The notes beneath the pieces are model-generated. The model saw only the letters and a list, made by a program, of their open reading frames with translations. It searched no databases and was not told the DNA's origin. From the NCBI GenBank assembly GCA_040879025.1, contig JBBDLF010000006.1, forward strand, positions 1 through 43,894: 43,894 nucleotides of DNA, given 5' to 3'. The stretch is from JBBDLF01 sp040879025. Its GTDB lineage: Bacteria; Pseudomonadota; Gammaproteobacteria; Pseudomonadales; Pseudohongiellaceae. A program made the position numbers and the translations under genes. Below, in pieces: positions 33,222 through 41,813 of the stretch; within the stretch, counting starts at the first letter, position 1; each line of letters starts with the position of its first letter.

Positions 33222-33392
33222 CGCAGGCTCAAATTTACCGGGCCTCCGCGCTAAAAATAGCAAAAAAAGAGTGACAAAACTTTACAGGCCCCGGACAGGT
33301 ACGATGCGAAAACTTTCGAGATCATCGGCCAGGTCAGAAAGATCGTCCCAAACTACTGAAATATAAATACATTTTACAAAACTGACACTCTT

Positions 33393-34766
33393 ATGCACGC
33401 AATCTCACAACGTTTTCATTTTCGCAGCAATTTCCGACGTTTAATGGCGCTCACGCTGTTTCTGCTTGTTAGCGGTTCCGTCGCGGCTCACGATATCCCT
33501 TCCCGGGTCACGGTACATATGTTTGTCAAACCGGCGGGCAATGAACTGTCCGTATTGATGCGGGTACCGATGGAGGCCCTGGGAGAAGTGGCGTTTCCCT
33601 TGCGGGGTCCTGGCTATCTGCAGTTATCGGAAGCAGACTTCGAGCTTCGCGACGCAGCGCGGATATACGTGACCGACGCAGTCGAGTTTTTTGAGAATGA
33701 TGTCCCGCTGGGCTCGCCGGCACTGGAAGCGGTCCGTGTATCCCTGCCGTCAAACCGTGCCTTTACCAGTTATGAAGAAGCCCTGGCCAATATCCAGAGT
33801 CCTCCGCTCGAAGATAGTGTGAACCTGTTCTGGCGGCAGGGACTGCTGGATGTGCTGATGACCTACCCGATTCAGTCGGAAACCTCGGATTTCTCGGTCA
33901 ACCCGGAACTGGCCACCCTGTCGGATCAGACCACTACCGTGATGCGTTACGTACTCCCCAGCGGTTCGGAACGGCTCTATAACTACGCCGGCAACCCGGG
34001 TCTGGTCATCCTTGATCCGCGCTGGCATCAAGCCGCGTATCGTTTTGTTGCCATGGGGTTCGAGCACATCCTGGAAGGCATAGATCACCTGCTGTTCCTG
34101 TTCTGTCTGGTGATACCGTTGCGAAGTTTGCGCGAACTTATCCCGGTGGTCACTTCATTCACTATCGCCCATTCCATTACCCTGATTGGTTCGTCTTTTG
34201 GCCTCGCCCCCGGGGCGCTGTGGTTTCCGCCCTTCATCGAGACGCTGATCGCACTGTCCATCGTGTATATGGCCTTTGAGAACATCGTCGGGGCGAACCT
34301 TGAAAAAAGATGGATGGTTACTTTCGGTTTCGGCCTCGTCCACGGGTTTGGCTTCTCGTTCCTTTTCAGCGAAACCCTGCAGTTCGCAGGCGGGCACCTG
34401 CTCTCCTCGCTACTGGCGTTCAATGTGGGTGTCGAATTAGGCCAGATCCTGATTTTGTTACTGGTTATCCCTCTGCTGAATTTCCTGTTCCGCCATCTCG
34501 TAGCCGAGCGGATCGGTGTCATTCTGCTGTCCGCGCTGGTTGCGCATTCCGCCTGGCACTGGATGCTGGACCGGGGAACTCTGTTGTCACAATATCAGTT
34601 TCAAATGCCGGCGTTCGATGCGGTGTTTTTTGCGGGCCTGATGCGCTGGGGTATGATGCTGATCGTGATAATGGGCACGCTATGGGGGATGTACGAATTG
34701 TTCAATCGCTTTTTCAGCACCGAAACTTCTTCACGGTACCGGACCGCCTCAGTTCAGGAAGAGTGA
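33393..34766 (+). CDS. HupE/UreJ-type membrane protein (probable metal permease)
   Basis: A 457-residue protein. A signal-like helix (residues 15-32) leads to an exported domain of about 190 residues, followed by a C-terminal membrane domain of the HupE/UreJ_2 type. Metal-site motifs are in the helices: GFEHILEGIDHLLFLF, FTIAHSITLIG, GFGLVHGFGFSFLF and LAFNVGVELGQ. Known relatives move nickel or cobalt. Here the neighbours are copper-monooxygenase-like proteins, so another metal is possible, but that is inference from position. The ATG at 33393 has no clear Shine-Dalgarno; M18 (33444) is the alternative. It is followed 174 nt later by the first PHM-like gene. Confidence 0.83.
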   Translation: MHAISQRFHFRSNFRRLMALTLFLLVSGSVAAHDIPSRVTVHMFVKPAGNELSVLMRVPMEALGEVAFPLRGPGYLQLSEADFELRDAARIYVTDAVEFFENDVPLGSPALEAVRVSLPSNRAFTSYEEALANIQSPPLEDSVNLFWRQGLLDVLMTYPIQSETSDFSVNPELATLSDQTTTVMRYVLPSGSERLYNYAGNPGLVILDPRWHQAAYRFVAMGFEHILEGIDHLLFLFCLVIPLRSLRELIPVVTSFTIAHSITLIGSSFGLAPGALWFPPFIETLIALSIVYMAFENIVGANLEKRWMVTFGFGLVHGFGFSFLFSETLQFAGGHLLSSLLAFNVGVELGQILILLLVIPLLNFLFRHLVAERIGVILLSALVAHSAWHWMLDRGTLLSQYQFQMPAFDAVFFAGLMRWGMMLIVIMGTLWGMYELFNRFFSTETSSRYRTASVQEE

Positions 34767-34940
34767 TGCCAGGCCACGTCCCGCGTGGCGTGAGGTGGTT
34801 GCAATTTGTCACAAAAGCTTGAAACTTTAGTGTATCTGTTCTCAGGCCGCTGCTATATGCTTGGGCCGTATCTGCGATGCGATTCGCGAAATAGCTGATG
34901 GATCATTGGGCGTTCGTTTGGCTGGTTTGAGGAGTTGGAA

Positions 34941-36703
34941 ATGAGAAAGCCGGGTTTGGTGCCACTGCTCGCCTTATTGTCCGTGTTGGCAGTTCAGGTT
35001 GACGCCGCCCCTGAGCGGGTCGGAAACTTCGCGTTAATCGATCACGAAGGTGTTTACCACCAACTGCGCAAATACGGCGATCACAAGGCCGTGGTGCTGA
35101 TTTCCCACTCGGCGAGCTGCGTCGAAAATGTCGAACGCATCCACAAATACAGGCTTTTGCGCACCACCTGGGAAGCTCAGGGTGTTGCTTTTTTGATGAT
35201 CAATTCCACTGCCAACGAGACACTTGACGAAATAAGTCACAGCGACGCGCTGTATCACTTTGATATGCCAATCCTGAGGGATGACTCCCAACTGGTTGCC
35301 GAATCACTGGGTATCACCAAGGCCGGTGAGATCGTTGTGGTCGAGCCCACCCGTTATCAACTGCTTTACCGTGGTGGCCTGGATATTGATCCGGTGAGGG
35401 CTCGTCCCGACCGCGGCATTGATGCGCGTGAAGGCACCGACTACATGGCTGACGCACTAAGTGCAGCTCTCGCGGGGCAGGCGGCTTCGGTGGAAACCGC
35501 CGTGTTTGAAACCGATGGCTGTGACCTTTCCTTTCCGGCACAGCGCATGCACGCGCAAAGTGTGCCTGACTACGCTACTGAAATCGCACCTATTCTCCAG
35601 GAGAAATGCATATCCTGTCATATCGAAGGCGGTATCGGACCATTTGCGATGAACAGCCATCAAATGGTGCAGGGCTGGTCGCCGATGATACGCGAAGTAC
35701 TGATGACCAAGCGTATGCCACCCGCACAGGTTGACCCCAGCATCAATCATTTCACTAACGCTCGCTATATGGAGCCTGACAAGATGCAGGCCCTGATTCA
35801 CTGGATCGAAGCCGGCGCTCCCCAGGGCGGCAACGCGGTTGATCCGCTGGCCCGGATTGAGCCGCCGGATTCAATGTGGGAACTGGGTGAGCCTGACTAC
35901 ATCGTAGAAGTACCGCCCCATACGGTACCTGCGACCGGAGTTCTCGATTACGAAAGCGTGACTATCAACCTGCCGTTTGAGGAAGACAAGTGGGTCAAAT
36001 CGGTACAGCACATCCCGGGCGACCGGCGCGCACTGCATCACCTGTTGAGCTATATCGTGCCGGCGGACTATGACGAGGAGATTATCGAAGGAGAAAACGA
36101 TGATTACCGGGAGTTTCTGGAGGGCTATGCGCCGGGTAAGAACGGGCGGCCACTTACCCTGACGGTTCAGGCATGTTTGTACCCAAGGGCTCCGCAGTAC
36201 AAATGTCCATTCACTACACCACGTTCGGCAAGGAAACCGTAGACAGCACCCGGCTGGGTCTGTGGTTTGCCGATGAAGAACCGGACTTTCAGTATTCCAC
36301 CTATTCATTGAGCCATGGCGGACTCAATCTGGTGATTCCGCCTGGAGTCAAGGAACACAGTATGCAGGCTACGCATGTGTTCGAAGACGAAGTTCTGCTG
36401 CACGGCCTGCGTCCGCATATGCATTATCGTGGTAAACATATGAGATTCAGCGTAATTTACCCCGATGGCACGAAGGATGATATTATCAATGTGCCTGACT
36501 ATAACTTCGCATGGCAGCCAACCTACCGGCTGTCCGAGCCGATGCTGCTGCCAGCCGGTTCGCGGGTCATGATTGAAGGCGCCTTTGACAATTCCGAATT
36601 CAATCTGGGTAATCCTGATCCAAGCGCCACGGTGCGCGGTGGGGCCCAGAGCTGGGACGAGATGTTCATCGGTTACTTTTCCTACCACAAGACCAGCAAT
36701 TAG
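34941..36703 (+). pseudogene. Redoxin - cytochrome c - copper monooxygenase fusion, copy 1, frameshifted
   Basis: The protein would be 587 residues if intact. In order: signal peptide (1-23), a redoxin-like domain with one Cys (SHSASC, Cys60), a c-type heme site CISCH (223-227), and a PHM-like copper monooxygenase domain. The frame breaks after GYAPGKNG. Restoring one G in the GGG at 36144-36146 gives GKNGAATYPDGSGMFVPKGS, which aligns without gaps to the intact copy at 36970. Beyond the break, the ligands SIHYTT, RPHMHYRGKHM and SWDEMF are all preserved, suggesting a recent event or a base-calling error. The ATG at 34941 has GAGGAG at 6 nt. Unrepaired, translation stops at 36242 and would make a truncated heme protein. 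Confidence 0.88.
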
Positions 36704-36775
36704 GGTTCTTGGGCCGGCAGGAAATCCGGCGAGTGCCGGTTTCAGCGGACCAATGGGCCTGTTGCGTATCAATTG

Positions 36776-36803
36776 GTTACAAAAAGTAAACTTTTTCTGT
36801 AAC
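36776..36803. promoter_or_regulatory. AT-rich imperfect palindrome between the two PHM-like genes
   Basis: GTTAC + AAAAAGT, loop AA, ACTTTTT, bulge CT, GTAAC: 12 paired bases with a 2-nt bulge. It lies 73 nt after the copy 1 stop and about 165 nt before the copy 2 ATG. It could be an operator or a weak terminator; no long T-run follows. Confidence 0.45.
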
Positions 36804-36969
36804 TATTTTGCCAATGTTGTATTAAACTCACGGAGTTCCGGATTTTTACCCGAGATCACGGGGAGGTTTCCGGAAACCGTCTCAAGCTCCAGCCTTCGAT
36901 CAGCAGCAGTCAGCAACAGTGAGAAGCCGGGGGGAGATCAACTTGATCAATGTGAACAGGAGTGATCAT

Positions 36970-38673
36970 ATGAAAAAGCTTCACTGGCTCGGTATCTCGA
37001 TGCTTGTCGCCGTACTTTCTACAGGCGCCACAGCCGCGCCGGAACGCATCGGGGATTTCGCGCTCCTCGACAGCGAGGGCGTGTTCCATCAATTTAGCCG
37101 CTATCGTCACAAGGACGCCCTGGTGCTTATGTCCTATGCGGACAATTGCGGAGCTATGGACGCTGCTGTCACCCAGTTCAAACAATTACAGGAGGATTGG
37201 GCTCCGAACGGAGTTGCCTTTGCCCTGATAAGTTCCGCGCCAGGTGTCGATCGCGCCACGGCGAGATCATTCAAAGCCGCCGGGAACACGGGCTTGCCCG
37301 TTCTGCTGGATGAGTCCCAACTGGTTTCAGAGACTTTACAGATTTCCAGCGCCGGTGAGGTTCTGGTGCTGGACCCGGAGCGGCTGACCGTGCTTTATCG
37401 GGGCCCTGTTCATGAACACGTCGGCACCACACTGACCGGCCTTGCCGCAGGCACAACCCTTGAGACCATGGTGATGCCAGCCTCCGGTTGCGCCATCGAC
37501 TATCCGGCCCGGCAAATAAATGCTGAAGCGGCTCCCGACTACAGCACCGAGGTTGCGCCAATCATTGCCGATTCCTGTGCGGAATGTCACCGCAAGGGCG
37601 GTATCGGACCTTTCGCCATGGACAGTCATCTGATGCTGAAAGGCTGGTCCCCGATGATTCGCGAAACCTTGTTGACCAAGCGCATGCCGCCGACGCAGGT
37701 TGACCCCTACATTGGACATTTTTCCAATGCACGTTACATCGATGACAGCGAACTGCAAACCCTGGTTCACTGGATTGATGCCGGCTCCCCTCGTGGTGCC
37801 GGACCGGACCCGCTGACATCGCTGGAATTCAAGTCGCTGGATGAGTGGGAATTCGGTGAGCCTGACTACATTGTCAGTGCTCCAAAACACGAGGTTCCCG
37901 CCACCGGGGTGCTCGATTACCTGAACGTTGATGTGGAACTGCCGTTCAATGAAGACAAATGGGTGAGGGCAGTGCAGTTTATTCCCGGTGATACTTCCGT
38001 TCTTCACCACCTGCTGACCTACGTTACAGCTCCGGCCGAGGACTTCGATGGCGGTGAGGCCGATACCCGTTCCATCGCACGCCGTTTCCTGGAAGGCTAC
38101 GCGCCAGGCAAAATCGACGCGATGGAATTCCCGACGGACACCGGTGTTTATATTCCGGCCGGTCACAAATTGTCCATGCAGTTCCACTACACCACCAACG
38201 GCAGGGCGACCACGGACGAAACCATCCTGGGTCTGTACATGTACGATGAACCCCCCAGCTATGAGAATTTCACCCGGTCCGTTTCGGCGCGATTCGCCAT
38301 ACCGCCCCATGCAATCGACCACAAGGCTCATGCCGAATATGTGTTCGAAGAAGATGTGGTGGTGACAGGTCTGCGCGCCCACATGCACTTCCGAGGCAGG
38401 GACATGAAATTTTCGGTGGAGACTCCCGACGGTGGTATGAGGGATCTGCTCAGTGTGCCCGCCTACAGCTATGCGTGGCAGCCGACTTACGCTCTGGAAG
38501 AACCCGAGTTCATTCCAGCCGGCACCAGGGTTCACGTTACCGGTGCGTTTGATAACTCGCAATACAATCCGGCCAACCCCGACCCGAGCAAAGAGATCAC
38601 TTTCGGATTGCAGAGCTGGGACGAGATGTTTATCGGTTACTGGACCTACCACGCGGCAGCGCCCAGAAACTAA
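36970..38673 (+). CDS. Redoxin - cytochrome c - copper monooxygenase (PHM-like) fusion, copy 2
   Basis: An intact 567-residue exported protein. Residues 1-23 are the signal peptide (ATAAP); 24-170 a redoxin-like domain with one Cys (Cys60, SYADNC); 203-207 the heme site CAECH, with Met239 in TKRMPPTQ a possible axial ligand; about 300-567 a copper type II monooxygenase domain. The six ligands of peptidylglycine hydroxylase can be placed: His346-His347 and His406 (VLHHLL, MQFHYTT) for one copper; His471, His473 and Met553 (RAHMHFRGRDM, SWDEMF) for the other. It could hydroxylate a C-H bond in the periplasm, with the heme supplying electrons. The ATG at 36970 has CAGGAG at 7 nt. It is the paralogue of the gene before it. 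Confidence 0.88.
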   Translation: MKKLHWLGISMLVAVLSTGATAAPERIGDFALLDSEGVFHQFSRYRHKDALVLMSYADNCGAMDAAVTQFKQLQEDWAPNGVAFALISSAPGVDRATARSFKAAGNTGLPVLLDESQLVSETLQISSAGEVLVLDPERLTVLYRGPVHEHVGTTLTGLAAGTTLETMVMPASGCAIDYPARQINAEAAPDYSTEVAPIIADSCAECHRKGGIGPFAMDSHLMLKGWSPMIRETLLTKRMPPTQVDPYIGHFSNARYIDDSELQTLVHWIDAGSPRGAGPDPLTSLEFKSLDEWEFGEPDYIVSAPKHEVPATGVLDYLNVDVELPFNEDKWVRAVQFIPGDTSVLHHLLTYVTAPAEDFDGGEADTRSIARRFLEGYAPGKIDAMEFPTDTGVYIPAGHKLSMQFHYTTNGRATTDETILGLYMYDEPPSYENFTRSVSARFAIPPHAIDHKAHAEYVFEEDVVVTGLRAHMHFRGRDMKFSVETPDGGMRDLLSVPAYSYAWQPTYALEEPEFIPAGTRVHVTGAFDNSQYNPANPDPSKEITFGLQSWDEMFIGYWTYHAAAPRN

Positions 38674-38694
38674 AGCCTGATTGATCTTGATTGA

Positions 38695-38723
38695 GGGGCA
38701 TCCCCACGGGATGCCCCTTTTTT
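38695..38723 (+). terminator. Rho-independent terminator after the PHM-like gene
   Basis: GGGGCATCCC (38695-38704), loop CAC, GGGATGCCCC (38708-38717), then six T (38718-38723). The perfect 10-bp stem lies 22 nt after the copy 2 stop and separates it from cstA. Confidence 0.93.
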
Positions 38724-38851
38724 CGTTTCGCTTGTCGCCCGACTTTTTGTCGGGTTTGCGGCTCAGACCCCGGGAATCCGCCGGACCCGGCGCAATATCG
38801 CCACCCATCAAGTTCTGCGGGTTCTTATTCGTTGTGTCCGTCGGTATTAAC

Positions 38852-38881
38852 TTGGTATTATGCGGCGGTCCATTTTTATAA
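38852..38881 (+). promoter_or_regulatory. Possible cstA promoter
   Basis: TTGGTA (38852-38857), 17- or 18-bp spacer, TTTATA or TTATAA (38875-38881). It lies after the terminator and about 24 nt before the cstA ATG. Only a moderate match. Confidence 0.4.
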
Positions 38882-38904
38882 GAATAAATTCGGGAGCGCG
38901 TTTT

Positions 38905-40626
38905 ATGTCCTCGATCTTCATCGTACTGTTTGGCCTGGTCGGGTTCTCAATCGGATGGTTTGTCTATTCAAAATTTATCGCTGAGAAAATTTACCGGCTC
39001 GACCCCAATTATGTCACCCCCGCCCATCAGTTTAACGATGGAATCGACTTTGTCCCCACCAATAAATTCGTACTGTGGGGGGCTCATTTTACTGCGGTAG
39101 CAGGAGCGGCCCCGATTGTCGGTCCGGCCATCGCCGTGTACTGGGGCTGGGTGCCCGCGCTCCTGTGGGTGACCTTCGGCTCCGTACTGTTTGCCGGCGT
39201 GCACGATATGGGCGCTCTCTGGGCCAGTAACCGTCATGGCGCCAAATCGGTTGGGGCGCTCTCCGAATCCGTGGTGGGCAAACGCACCCGTGCGCTGTTC
39301 ATGGTGGTAATTTTCCTTTTACTGCTGATGGTCAACGCGGTGTTCGGAACCATCATCGCGAGTGAGATGGTGGATATTCCAACCTCTGTTTTCCCCGCAT
39401 GGGCAGCGATACCGGTCGCGATAGCCATCGGTGTGCTGATCAGGCGCAAATTCAACCTGCTGCTGATTTCTGTCATCGGCGTCGCTATTTTGTATTTCAC
39501 TATCTGGGTCGGCAGCGAATACCCGATGGCATTGCCGGGCGACCTGTTCAACCTGGGCGCCAACGGCACCTGGATCATCCTCCTGTTCGTCTATGCCGGC
39601 ATCGCCTCAATGCTGCCGGTATGGCTGCTGTTGCAACCTCGCGACTACATAAACGGTGCTCAACTGGTTTTGGGCCTGCTGGTTCTGTATGGCGCGGTGC
39701 TTATCGCCATGCCTGAGGTTACTGCCCCGGCATTTAACCAGAACCTGGCGGACGGGACGCCACCGCTGTTCCCGATACTCTTCGTCACCATTGCCTGCGG
39801 CGCCATTTCGGGGTTCCACGGCATTGTGTCTTCCGGAACCAGCTCAAAACAGCTGAACAATGAAAAAGACGCCCGATTCGTCGGTTATCTTGGCGCGCTG
39901 GGCGAAGGTTCTCTGGCGTTGATCACAATCGTCGCGGTGACAGGTTCATTGTATGCGGCGAGTGGCGCGGACTGGAGCGCGATCTACCCCAGTTTCGCCG
40001 GCGGACCGGGGGCGGGAGGATTTATCCAGGGCGGTGCGATGCTGATAACCGAAGGCTGGGGCATCCCGGCGGCCTTTGCCCAGACCATGCTCGCGGTGAT
40101 GGTGGTGCTTTTCGCGGGAACCACGATGGATGCGGGCCTGCGGCTGCAGCGCTATATCATCCAGGAGTGGGGCAGTATCTACAGCATCAAACCTTTGCAG
40201 AACAACTACTTCGCCACGATAGTTGCTGTAGCGGCCTGTCTGTTGCTGGCATTCGGCGCTTCCCAGGACTATCCGGGAGACGGTGGCATGCGTATATGGC
40301 CGATTTTCGGTGCTTCCAATCAGATACTCGCCAGCCTGACCCTGCTGGTTATTTCAATTTTCCTGATGAGACTGGGGCGCCCGGCCCGGTACACGCTGAT
40401 CCCGATGGTATTCGTCATTGTGATCGCGTTCGCGGCCGGCGGCTGGTACCTGGTCGAATACTATCGCGAGGGCCAGTGGATGCTGTTTGGTCTGAGCTTC
40501 GCGGTAATGGGAGCAAGCGTAATCGTTATGCTGGAGGCCGTCTCTGTGATCCAGAAAATTCGGCGCGGAGAAGATCCCACTCCGGATGACAAGAGGGATG
40601 ACGAGGTTATAGCCGCAAGCAAGTAG
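38905..40626 (+). CDS. cstA: CstA-family carbon starvation protein / peptide or pyruvate transporter
   Basis: A 573-residue polytopic inner-membrane protein of the CstA family, which takes up peptides or pyruvate in known members. Family landmarks: the N-terminal GWFVYSKFIAEKIYRLDPNY, then AHFTAVAGAAPIVGPAIAVY, VFAGVHD-like LFAGVHDMGALWASNRHG, GFHGIVSSGTSSKQL, FAGTTMDAGLRLQRYIIQEW and WPIFGASNQILASLTL. About 15 or more hydrophobic segments. The ATG at 38905 has GGGAG with 8 nt spacing; the earlier open-frame start at 38860 overlaps the promoter. It is isolated by terminators on both sides. Length is shorter than the roughly 700 residues of E. coli CstA, as in many short CstA proteins. Confidence 0.92.
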   Translation: MSSIFIVLFGLVGFSIGWFVYSKFIAEKIYRLDPNYVTPAHQFNDGIDFVPTNKFVLWGAHFTAVAGAAPIVGPAIAVYWGWVPALLWVTFGSVLFAGVHDMGALWASNRHGAKSVGALSESVVGKRTRALFMVVIFLLLLMVNAVFGTIIASEMVDIPTSVFPAWAAIPVAIAIGVLIRRKFNLLLISVIGVAILYFTIWVGSEYPMALPGDLFNLGANGTWIILLFVYAGIASMLPVWLLLQPRDYINGAQLVLGLLVLYGAVLIAMPEVTAPAFNQNLADGTPPLFPILFVTIACGAISGFHGIVSSGTSSKQLNNEKDARFVGYLGALGEGSLALITIVAVTGSLYAASGADWSAIYPSFAGGPGAGGFIQGGAMLITEGWGIPAAFAQTMLAVMVVLFAGTTMDAGLRLQRYIIQEWGSIYSIKPLQNNYFATIVAVAACLLLAFGASQDYPGDGGMRIWPIFGASNQILASLTLLVISIFLMRLGRPARYTLIPMVFVIVIAFAAGGWYLVEYYREGQWMLFGLSFAVMGASVIVMLEAVSVIQKIRRGEDPTPDDKRDDEVIAASK

Positions 40627-40674
40627 TCGCAGCATGACCCGCGTCCTGACGGACACGACGCTCCTGAAAGGCGC

Positions 40675-40714
40675 GGTAAATATCGGTAAAAGGAGCGGTA
40701 AAAGGAGCGGTAAA
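40675..40714 (+). repeat. Four spaced GGTAAA repeats after cstA
   Basis: GGTAAA at 40675, 40685, 40697 and 40709, spacings 10, 12 and 12; the last two intervals are copies of the 12-mer GGTAAAAGGAGC. The final copy is part of the terminator stem. Probably local slippage duplication of the stem arm. Confidence 0.6.
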
Positions 40715-40746
40715 TCGATAGTGGTTCGATTTACACGCTCCTTTTT
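40704..40746 (+). terminator. Rho-independent terminator after cstA
   Basis: Stem GGAGCG + GTAAATCGA (40704-40718), 7-nt loop, TCGATTTAC, one unpaired A, CGCTCC (40736-40741), then five T (40742-40746). It ends the cstA transcript 54 nt before birA. Confidence 0.88.
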
Positions 40747-40799
40747 GTTTCGCGTGCACTGAAATACCTCAACCACCGTATAACCCGCGGTCATGTGTT

Positions 40800-41813
40800 A
40801 TGAACAGTTCAACCCTTCTCGATATTCTCGCCGATGGTGACTTCCATTCCGGCCAGGATCTGGGTGTCAGGCTGGCGGTTTCGCGAACAGCCGTTTGGAA
40901 GCAGATTCGAAAACTGCGTGCCACCGGTTTGCAGATACAGTCAGTTACCGGTAAGGGGTACCGGCTGTCCTCCCGACAGGGATTGCTGCGCAGGGAACGC
41001 ATCCTGGCGAAACTTCCACCGGAATTGGCCAACTCACTGCAGATTGAACTTGCGCTTTCGATTGATTCCACCAACGCTGAAGCCATGCGACATGTGCAGA
41101 ACGGTCTGCGTGGTCCTGCACTGTTTGTTGCAGAACAACAGTCTGCGGGTAAAGGGCGCCGGGGTCGCCAATGGCTTAGCCCGATGGCCAGCAATATTTA
41201 TATGTCGCTGGTCTGGCCGTTCGATGGCAGCGTAAGCACTCTGGAAGGGCTCAGCCTGATTACTGCGCTGGCAGTGGTTGATGCCCTGGAAAGGAACGGC
41301 TGCAACGGAATCAGCGTCAAATGGCCAAATGACGTATTGTTAGGCGGCAAAAAGCTGGCGGGAATATTGCTGGAACTTCACGGCGACATGGAAGGACCTT
41401 TGCAAGTTATTGTGGGGGTCGGGTTGAATGTCAGTATGCCGCCCGATCAGTTGGAGTCTCTCGAACGCCCCGCCACTGACCTGGTGTCACACTTTAGCGC
41501 CACATTTGATCGCAATCTTCTGCTCGCGGATCTTGTCGAGGCACTGTTCTCCCGGTTAAACCTTTTTCAGGCCCGAGGGTTCGGAGCCTTCCGGAAAGAA
41601 TGGGAAGCGCTCGACAGTCATCTTGGCCGGTGGGTGAATATCGAGTCTGGAAAAAACACGACTACCGGCCGGGTATTGGGAGTTGATGATTCCGGAGCGC
41701 TGCGCCTGCAGACCAGTGATGGTGAACTGGTCATCAGGGGAGGAGAGGTGCAGACTTCGCTCCGACCCGTGAATGATGCTTCTGACCCGGTAGAAAATGA
41801 CAATGATTCTTGA
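40800..41813 (+). CDS. birA: Bifunctional biotin-protein ligase / biotin operon repressor
   Basis: A 337-residue BirA. The N-terminal winged helix (LLDILADGDFHSGQDLG, VSRTAVWKQIRKL) makes it the DNA-binding bifunctional type. The catalytic domain has the biotinyl-AMP loop GKGRRGRQW, the biotin-binding KWPNDVLLGGKKLAGIL motif and a C-terminal SH3-like cap. It transfers biotin to the carrier protein of acetyl-CoA carboxylase and represses biotin genes. The ATG at 40800 lacks a strong Shine-Dalgarno. The stop overlaps coaX by 17 nt, as is typical of gammaproteobacterial birA-coaX operons. Confidence 0.95.
   Translation: MNSSTLLDILADGDFHSGQDLGVRLAVSRTAVWKQIRKLRATGLQIQSVTGKGYRLSSRQGLLRRERILAKLPPELANSLQIELALSIDSTNAEAMRHVQNGLRGPALFVAEQQSAGKGRRGRQWLSPMASNIYMSLVWPFDGSVSTLEGLSLITALAVVDALERNGCNGISVKWPNDVLLGGKKLAGILLELHGDMEGPLQVIVGVGLNVSMPPDQLESLERPATDLVSHFSATFDRNLLLADLVEALFSRLNLFQARGFGAFRKEWEALDSHLGRWVNIESGKNTTTGRVLGVDDSGALRLQTSDGELVIRGGEVQTSLRPVNDASDPVENDNDS

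Noticed and set aside
34776..34792. GC-rich hairpin after the HupE-type gene as a terminator
   Set aside because: Only six paired bases and no T-run follows.
37336..38811. 491-aa minus-strand open frame across the second PHM-like gene
   Set aside because: Antisense to a protein with intact heme and copper motifs, and it runs through the terminator at 38695-38723; no domain seen.
40675..40714. CRISPR-like array at the GGTAAA repeats
   Set aside because: The repeat units are 6 to 12 bp with no unique spacers and no cas genes.
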